Source: Brachypodium distachyon
Taxonomy: Eukaryota; Streptophyta; Magnoliopsida; Poales; Poaceae
Direction: 5' to 3'
Length of the DNA stretch: 64,000 nt
NCBI RefSeq assembly: GCF_000005505.3
Contig: NC_016133.3
Coordinates: 54,773,237 to 54,837,236 of the forward strand
The first letter of the stretch is position 1. Every line of letters starts with the position of its first letter. The notes beneath the pieces are model-generated. The model did not search any database. It had not been told where the DNA came from and worked only from the letters and a program-made list of their open reading frames with translations. Position numbers and translations under genes: made by a program. Below, one piece after another: positions 56,595 to 64,000 of this stretch.

Positions 56595-57740
56595 GGGCCT
56601 GTTTGGTGCTGACCTGACTAACATGCCTGACAAAATCTGATGCTTGGAAGTAGCCTGAAAATTTGCTAATCTGAGCCTGACCAGGCAGGAATAAAATTTA
56701 GTGTTTGGTTGGGACCTTGTGCCTGAGGAGAAACGTAAAGTGAATATTAAGCATTCAACATTGAGAAAGCGTAAAGTAAGGAAATACGCTTTGTTCAATC
56801 CCTTTCTCCTTCCTAGATTGGTTCCAATTCCACGATTCAACTCATAAAATTCATCGGAATCACCTCGTCCCATCCCGTTCTCTTTGTGAAAATAACAAGC
56901 ACAACTCATCAATTGCAGCATCCGGAAATAACCATGAGCATACAAGAACAATCATGCGGACATGGATCCAGCGATTGCAAAACTCCAATTGGCCATGGGG
57001 CACCGCTCCACTTGCAATCTGCTGCAGCAACCCTGGCATCCAAGAAGAAATTCATACCTGCATGCATCTATACAAGCAGCGGTAGAGATTGCAGGCTGCA
57101 GCTACCATCGTGGTTGGAGGCGGCTGCTGCACGACATGGTTTTCGTTTGCAGCCACCGCAGCAAAGATAGAACTTAGAGGTGGTGGCAGGGGCTTGAAAT
57201 CGTTGTTGTCACAGGACGAGACGAAGAAATCGCTTGGTTTTTTTGGTCTCCGGCGATGCAGATCCGACGGCGTCCGACGGCAAGGGCTCAGGCACGCTCG
57301 CTTGAGGCCCTGTTTGGTAGTAGAGTTTTTAGAGTGTTTTCTAGGATATAAACCACTCCAAATTGAAAAACACTACAAACCTCAAATGGTTGTTTGGTAG
57401 GAAGGGTTTGGAGGAAATTATCCCTAGTTTTCCAACAAAACACTCCATTTTTGTACCAAATTAAAACACTTCTCAAACTAGTGTTTTTTTTTAGAAAACA
57501 CTAGTGTTTTGGGTTTTTAAGTGTTTTGGGTGAACACCCAAAACCCTCAAATACCAAAACACTAGTGACTAAAAAATACACTAACACCAAACAAGGCCTG
57601 AAAGGAGGCCAGACTCAGGCGCTCATTTTCGGTGGCTTGAGCTAGGAAGGTTTTCAGGCAAGTAATTAACAACTCACAGGCAGCTCTCAGGGATCCTCCG
57701 GCCAGGCATATCAAGTCCAGGGTGGCAACCAAACAGGCCC
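56595..57740. mobile_element. Putative hAT-like element with inverted ends
   Basis: It begins GGGCCTGTTTGGTGCTG and ends CAACCAAACAGGCCC, an inverted pair of about 14 bases typical of grass hAT-type elements. No 8-bp target duplication is evident. It contains no transposase. A second element with related ends is nested inside at 57306-57599. Confidence 0.6.
57306..57599. mobile_element. Nested MITE with GGCC(C/T)TGTTTGG ends
   Basis: Ends AGGCCCTGTTTGGTAGTAG and CTAACACCAAACAAGGCCT are inverted. The interior is full of AAAACACTAGTGTTTT-type inverted pieces. Length is 294 bp. No target duplication found. Confidence 0.7.
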
Positions 57741-58366
57741 ATACTCCGTGGTCCTACCACCCCTTTTTGAATTACTTATATCAGCAATATTGCTTTATTA
57801 TTCCGATAAAGATCTTAGTGGACCTCTATTCATCTTCACTGAGTCTTCCTCTCAAGTTACCAAGAAATTGAATACCACAATTATCATGCACTCTGTCATT
57901 ATGTCTTGATTGAACTGGTATATGTTTTGAGATAAAAAATAATATTATTTCATGCCAAGTTAAATGCAGAACGTTTGAAGGATTTATGCAATAAAAAATA
58001 ACTTATGTAGCACCACATAAGCATTTGTTCGAAATATTTATGAAATGTTTGAAGGGTGCATTAGCAAATACCATGCACCCGTGACCCTCCGTCGTTGTAC
58101 GACTATTTCAGATTTGCTACAACATCTTCAATGCCACAAAAGACTCAGTTGGTGGCGATGCTTCGTCACGTGTGCAGACTGCATCACTTGTTGATCTGGC
58201 TCAAATAAAAAAGAGGATTACAAATATGAATTATATAATCTAAGATAAAAATATACAGAGAATATAGCATTTTAAAAACTCCGTAGACCGTAGTATATTT
58301 CTTTGTCCGTAGCTATGCATATGTACTCTACTGGTATGTGATATTCCCCCGACAATGTGTGTTCAA
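57741..58366. other. Spacer with no gene seen
   Basis: AT-rich sequence; nothing recognised. Confidence 0.4.
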
Positions 58367-58580
58367 GGCATCTCCAACAATAGGTACTAGTCCTATGTGG
58401 AGGAGAGAGAGCTGCAAAAAAATAGTACCAGTTGTAACAGCTTGTGCACGGGTACCAAGAATGAATAGAGAATGACATGTGGACCCACTAGAAGAAAGAA
58501 GGGAATAAAAAAGAGAAAGAGAAGAGAGAAAGCATGAGATGAAAATTACTACTTGGTACTAGATTACTATTGAAGATGCC
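58367..58580. mobile_element. Candidate MITE, 214 bp
   Basis: Ends GGCATCTCCAACAATAGGTA and its approximate inverted partner at the right (ATTGAAGATGCC). GGCATCTCCAA-type ends are common in Tourist/Harbinger MITEs of grasses. The target duplication is not clear. Confidence 0.5.
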
Positions 58581-59410
58581 CTCGTAGTTATACAATTCGC
58601 TGTACACAAACATAGTCAAAAGAAAGAAAAAAAATATCACCTGAGATTTCTTTTCCCGTTAAATTTCGTACCGTTTGCGATAATTTCATAGTAGTGTCAG
58701 CTTTGCCACGGGCGATCGCCACAAAGCTTCTGCTCCTCCAATTAAGTTAGCCAGGATACCGGCTACATGCATGCAATGCACGCACCCTGAGAACAAAAGC
58801 AACTCGATAACATAACTGTAAGTTCAGCAATCAGCACATTGTTGATCGCCATATACCAACGTTCAGAATTCTAGTACAAAAGAATTGACAACATCAACGC
58901 GATATTTATCTCTTAGTTTCTAGAAGGACAACACGATCGTTCAGTGCACAAGATTCCAAATAGAAAACCATTCTACACGTTAAGATAAAACAAATCTCAG
59001 CATGAACAATGGCTAATTAAAAAAATGTTTGCAAATAATGAAACAATCCGGTACTTAACAACATGATCATCTTTCCTTTTTGTTCCGGGGTGCAAATCAA
59101 ATTTGGATTTTATTTGATGAAGGAACAATAAGGAGTGGCTAATGCTCTTCCACCTAAGTTCCATCTCTTCCTCCTCCTTCCTGGAGTTTGTGTCATGTAT
59201 GACTTCACACTCACAGAGGTTGTATCCATATCATTAAGGCTCAAAAGGCATCGAGATGATGGAAACGGGTTCAGTGTCGCCCGATCCGGCTAAGGCGAGA
59301 CTCCGACGAGCTCAAATTGGCAAAGTTGTTTTAACATGCTACGTACACAAGGCCATCATGTTGCAAATGTTGGTTTCTATCATGAATATTTTTAGGCCTT
59401 TTCTCTAACA
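58581..59410. other. Spacer with no gene seen
   Basis: AT-rich sequence; nothing recognised. Confidence 0.4.
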
Positions 59411-59726
59411 GCTCGTTTGACATCCATCATTTCATTTCATTTGGTGGAAAAATGAAATAAAATCCAATTTTTGATATAATTTTATTTGGTTGCATTTGAA
59501 TTTCAAGTTTAAAAATCATGTTTGTCTACCACATTGATTTGTAGAGTGAGAGACACTCCATAGAAATGATGACTTTTAGAGAGAAATTGTGGTTAGTTAT
59601 AATGTGATTTCATGGGATTTGATACTTAATTCACGTGGCCAATTCCGTGCCAAACAAACAAGTTGGTTTCTAAAATGCAAAATAAATTTCAGAATTTTAG
59701 GTCCAAATGATGGATGACAAACGGGG
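59411..59726. mobile_element. Candidate hAT-type MITE, 316 bp
   Basis: Left end CTCGTTTGACATCCATCATT pairs with right end AATGATGGATGACAAACGGG. The interior contains paired ATTTCATTT / AAATGAAAT stretches. No 8-bp duplication found; coordinates are approximate to a few bases. Confidence 0.6.
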
Positions 59727-60222
59727 GCCGCAAGTGTTTTGCTCCAATGAATGAAGATTTGTTACACACATATATATAATTTTTTGCTACATGATTATTG
59801 CTAAAATGTTGAAAGGTTTCTGAGTGTTTTTGAGGCACGTCAATGTTTCTCTATCGATAATTAGACAAACGAGATTCGGGGTACGTTTTAAGCAGATCAG
59901 ATGGCTAGGAGCAGGTTTGTATCACCGGGGCGCGCCACTACTATTTTTGCCAAGTGTCCATTGATAACAGGGCGCCTAATAAACCCGTGGGAGATGAGCT
60001 CGTGCACCCGTCCCTGTTCGGTGCTCCTCCTTGTACGATGTCGCCGCATTATTTTTCTTTTACGGCGCCATTGTTCATGGGAACAAGACGACAAGGAGAG
60101 GCTCTAGCGAATGGCTCGACAGATCCCACCCACTACGGCGTGTCCGGAGTTTCCAATGAACTCCTCCCTCACGCTTCGATCCGTCCGTCCACCCGCCATG
60201 GAAGCCGCCCAATTTTTGGGTG
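59727..60222. other. Promoter region of the kelch gene
   Basis: No coding feature recognised. The final part is GC-richer and leads to the TATA box. Confidence 0.4.
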
Positions 60223-60231
60223 TATAAATAG
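60223..60231 (+). promoter_or_regulatory. TATA box of the kelch gene
   Basis: TATAAATAG lies 120 bases before the ATG at 60351, in a good position for a leader of about 90 bases. Confidence 0.75.
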
Positions 60232-60350
60232 ATGCAGCATGTTCTCCTTCCAACACTCCCCCGGTTGGCTAGGTTCTCTTCCTTTGATGAAGGAAGAAGA
60301 AGAAGAGGCTATAGCTAGCAAGTAGCTGATCGATCGAATTAACGAACGTC

Positions 60351-61550
60351 ATGGGTTCCTTGCAGGGCGACGTGGCCACCTCGCCGTCTCTGTCCAGCAC
60401 CGGCAGCAACGACGGGGGACGCGTCGGCGGCGGCGGCGGCGGCGACATTAACAACGGCGTCTACGACGGCGCCAGGATATACGCGTGCTTCACGCACGGC
60501 GGCTCCAACAGCCTCGAATGCTACGAGCCGGGGGCCAACACGTGGCGCAGGGTGGGGCCCATCCCGGGGGTCCCCGCTGGCCACGTCCTCAAGGGCTTCG
60601 CCGTCGTGGCCCTCGGCGACTCCGTCTTCCTCATCGGCGGCCGCCTCTGCCGCAGAGACCTCACGGGCGAGTCTCACCGCGACACGGACGTGGGCGTGCG
60701 TGCCGACGTGCTTCGCTACGACGCGCGCGGCGGCGAGTGGCGGGGCTGCGCGCCGCTGGGCGTCGCGCGGTTCGACTTCGCGTGCGCGGTGTGCCACGGC
60801 AGGATCTGCGTGGCCGGCGGGCTGACCTCGCTGTCCGGCGCACGTGGCACGGCGGCGGCCGAGGTGTACGACGCCGACCAGGGCCGCTGGACGCGGCTCC
60901 CGGACATGAGCACGCGGCGGTACAAGTGCGTGGGGGTGACGTGGCAGGGCGGGTTCCACGTGGTGGGCGGCTTCGCGGAGAGCACGAGCGCGGCCGCGGC
61001 CACGTCGGCGCTCGGCGGTGGCGACGTGTCGTCGTCCAGCGCGCTGGAGCGGAGCTCGGCGGAGGTGTTCAACTGCGGGCGTGGCGCGTGGGAGATCCTG
61101 CCTGGCATGTGGCAGCTGGACGTGCCGCCCAACCAGATCGTCGCCGTGGCGGGGCGGCTCTTCAGCTCCGGCGACTGCCTCAACAGCTGGAAGGGCCACG
61201 TGGAGGCCTACGACGGCCAGCTCAACATCTGGAGCGTCATGGACCACTCGGCCGTCGCCGACCTCTCGCTCCTCGCCAGCCTCCCGCCGTCCGCGCAGCA
61301 GCTCTACCTCACCATGGCCGTCGTCGGCACCCGGCTCTTCTTCCTCGCCGGGTACGAGGTGCCCTGCGACGACGACGAGGAGAGCTTCAGGACTCTGTCG
61401 CTGGTGCACAGCTTTGACACAAGCGCCGTGCCCGGGCTGGTGTCGGCGTGGAGCAGCTTCCAGCCCAAGATGGTGGATCAGGAGAACACCGTTGAGGACG
61501 GCAGCAAGGAGCTCTTCAGCCAGTGCTGCTCCGTGCAACTCTCCAGCTAA
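60351..61550 (+). CDS. Kelch-repeat protein without F-box, single exon, 399 aa
   Basis: Kelch repeats form a beta-propeller that binds protein partners. About five blades are visible: ECYEPGANTWRRVG (56-69), SVFLIGGRL (91-99), VLRYDARGGEWRGCAPL (120-136), EVYDADQGRWTRLPDM (171-186) with GFHVVGGF (201-208), and EVFNCGRGAWEILPGM (238-253), plus a weaker unit near 284-297 (VEAYDGQLNIWSVM). The N-terminal 40 residues are low-complexity, glycine-rich, and no F-box is present, so it may have lost SCF function or act by itself. The coding sequence is strongly GC-rich, as in many grass single-exon genes. A TATA box at 60223 supports the start. Exact ortholog unknown. Confidence 0.88.
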   Translation: MGSLQGDVATSPSLSSTGSNDGGRVGGGGGGDINNGVYDGARIYACFTHGGSNSLECYEPGANTWRRVGPIPGVPAGHVLKGFAVVALGDSVFLIGGRLCRRDLTGESHRDTDVGVRADVLRYDARGGEWRGCAPLGVARFDFACAVCHGRICVAGGLTSLSGARGTAAAEVYDADQGRWTRLPDMSTRRYKCVGVTWQGGFHVVGGFAESTSAAAATSALGGGDVSSSSALERSSAEVFNCGRGAWEILPGMWQLDVPPNQIVAVAGRLFSSGDCLNSWKGHVEAYDGQLNIWSVMDHSAVADLSLLASLPPSAQQLYLTMAVVGTRLFFLAGYEVPCDDDEESFRTLSLVHSFDTSAVPGLVSAWSSFQPKMVDQENTVEDGSKELFSQCCSVQLSS

Positions 61551-61634
61551 TTTTACAGACTTGTCCAGTGCTGTACTGTACGCAGTCTGTATCATTGGTT
61601 TTAAATCACAGAGAGTTGCTACTTTTGCTGTTGT

Positions 61635-61855
61635 TGTGAATGCGTGTGAGTGTGACTGTACAAGTGTAACACAAGGCTATATATGGATAAAAAAAGAAGA
61701 TATAATTTCTTTGTGGAATGAGCTGCATACATATGGTGTGATTTGTGAATGCGTGTGAGTATGACTTTACGAGTGTAACACGATGCTATATTGATAAAAA
61801 GAGAAAGGTATAATTTCTTTGTGGAACGGACTGTATACTACATATGGAGTGACAA
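61635..61855. repeat. Tandem duplication, period 109 bp, in the kelch 3' flank
   Basis: TGTGAATGCGTGTGAGTGTGAC at 61635 recurs at 61744 as TGTGAATGCGTGTGAGTATGAC. The match continues through ATAATTTCTTTGTGGAA to about 61855. It lies in or just beyond the 3' untranslated region. Confidence 0.85.
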
Positions 61856-62381
61856 TTTAGATATTTTTATATCAAGGCAAGACAAGCATCTAGACAATGA
61901 GAAGAACTGTAGGCACAGTATAGAGGCAAGAACTTGCAGACAGTACATCAGCGATCATTTAGTCCATTGGTCAAGGGTTCAGACAATATTGTCAGGCTCA
62001 ACGAATGGTGCTGAGCACTTGCTGACTGATCTAATGGATGCTGTCACCCCGATGAAAAATGGAACGATAAAACCCATCAACCTAGCTAGTATACATCTGT
62101 ACAGATGCAAATGCCAGCTTTCTTGGATCACATGCCGCAACTTGTTTATGAGCAGACAAGCTATCACGCTACATGCTGCACTACTTTGGGGGTGAAACTA
62201 ATACGACTAATTCTGCCATCCAAAAGGAGTTGAGTTACCTGTACATAGATATCAGACGGTAAGAAGACATAACAAAGCTTTGATCAGAGGGTAGGATAAA
62301 GCAAGAATTCTTCGTGAACTCACTCTTGCATGCTACGACCAACATCAGGCTATCTGACTGTAAGGGTCTGTGTTGCTTGCA
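61856..62381. other. Spacer between convergent genes
   Basis: No gene recognised. It should hold the 3' untranslated regions of the kelch and phosphatase genes. Confidence 0.45.
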
Positions 62382-63650
<1,269 letters not shown>

Positions 63651-64000
63651 CTGGCATAAGGAACATGGGTAAATTTATTAGGTGTATTGACCACAAAGAC
63701 TTATCATACCTAACTGTTAGTCAAACTTTCTCCTATACTCAGTGGGGTAATGAACTAATGATTAGACCCAATTTGTGGCATCATAGTTGAATATGAGCTA
63801 TTCCTGGTACAGTATGTTGAAACCTAGAACAAGTACTACATTTCATTGTGAGAATACAGCTAGAATTGCATCAGCAGTCCACTATTAGTATTGTAACAGG
63901 CCAACCAGTATTAGTGCAAACACTTAATCTCCTTCGTCAAATGGCAAATAAAAAACCCGATAGTACACAGGGTCGCAATTTGGTCAACAGCACTATTTTA
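63651..64000 (-). other. Intron of the HAL2-like gene up to the window edge
   Basis: AT-rich with no open exon. It begins with the acceptor of the exon at 63650 and presumably continues to the upstream exons outside the window. Confidence 0.7.

Noticed and set aside
60339..61595. 418-codon open frame on the minus strand
   Set aside because: It is antisense to the GC-rich kelch gene and is open only because of GC-rich third codon positions; its translation is rich in Ala, Arg, His and Val with no domain.

Overview
The window is nuclear DNA of a flowering plant, almost certainly a pooid grass of the wheat/barley/Brachypodium type. The evidence is multi-exon genes with GT-AG introns, GC-rich first exons, Stowaway MITEs (CTCCCTCCGT termini flanked by TA), and grass-type LTR, hAT and Mutator-like elements. 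This assignment is inference from sequence style; no database was searched. There are no operons, CRISPR arrays or prokaryotic features.

Layout. 1-27 kb is repeat-rich with few convincing genes. It holds an unrecognised three-exon gene (minus, 334-1884), an unnamed single-exon gene (plus, 6812-8020), and two 150-bp inverted repeat arms in their 3' flanks. A degenerate AT-rich repeat array is split by a 1.3-kb solo LTR, and a decayed Copia element (10023-14880) has a matching 5-bp target duplication. Remnants of a DEAD-box helicase and of DCP2 follow, then a tandem array of roughly 300-bp units, and finally a four-exon F-box/FBD-type gene (24043-26149) whose N-terminus is made of short tandem repeats.

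27-64 kb is the gene-rich part. It contains the 20-exon AP-1 gamma-adaptin gene (minus, 27850-36793), a protein-kinase remnant, an Aux/IAA repressor (plus, 43020-43652), a hAT element with 8-bp target duplication (43941-47120), a broken Myb-like transposon ORF, a Mutator-like element with long terminal inverted repeats, PCNA (plus, 50666-52441), an SPT/ALC-like bHLH factor (minus, 53733-55722), several MITEs, a kelch-repeat gene (plus, 60351-61550) and the 3' part of a HAL2-like PAP phosphatase (minus, 62382-63650; the 5' exons lie beyond the window).

The genes do not form one pathway. They are ordinary housekeeping and regulatory genes: vesicle coat adaptor, auxin response, replication clamp, bHLH transcription factor, F-box and kelch proteins, nucleotide phosphatase. 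They are separated by transposons of different ages. I reconstructed exon structures by hand from splice signals and reading-frame continuity. In AP-1 gamma, PCNA, the Aux/IAA, the bHLH and the F-box gene every junction keeps frame. I saw no clearly new biological system. The most unusual items are the repeat-built N-terminus of the F-box protein, the duplicated DLL-motif exons of AP-1 gamma, the 300-bp tandem array beside a rearranged DCP2 copy, and the inverted acidic-repeat fragments next to the Copia insertion.
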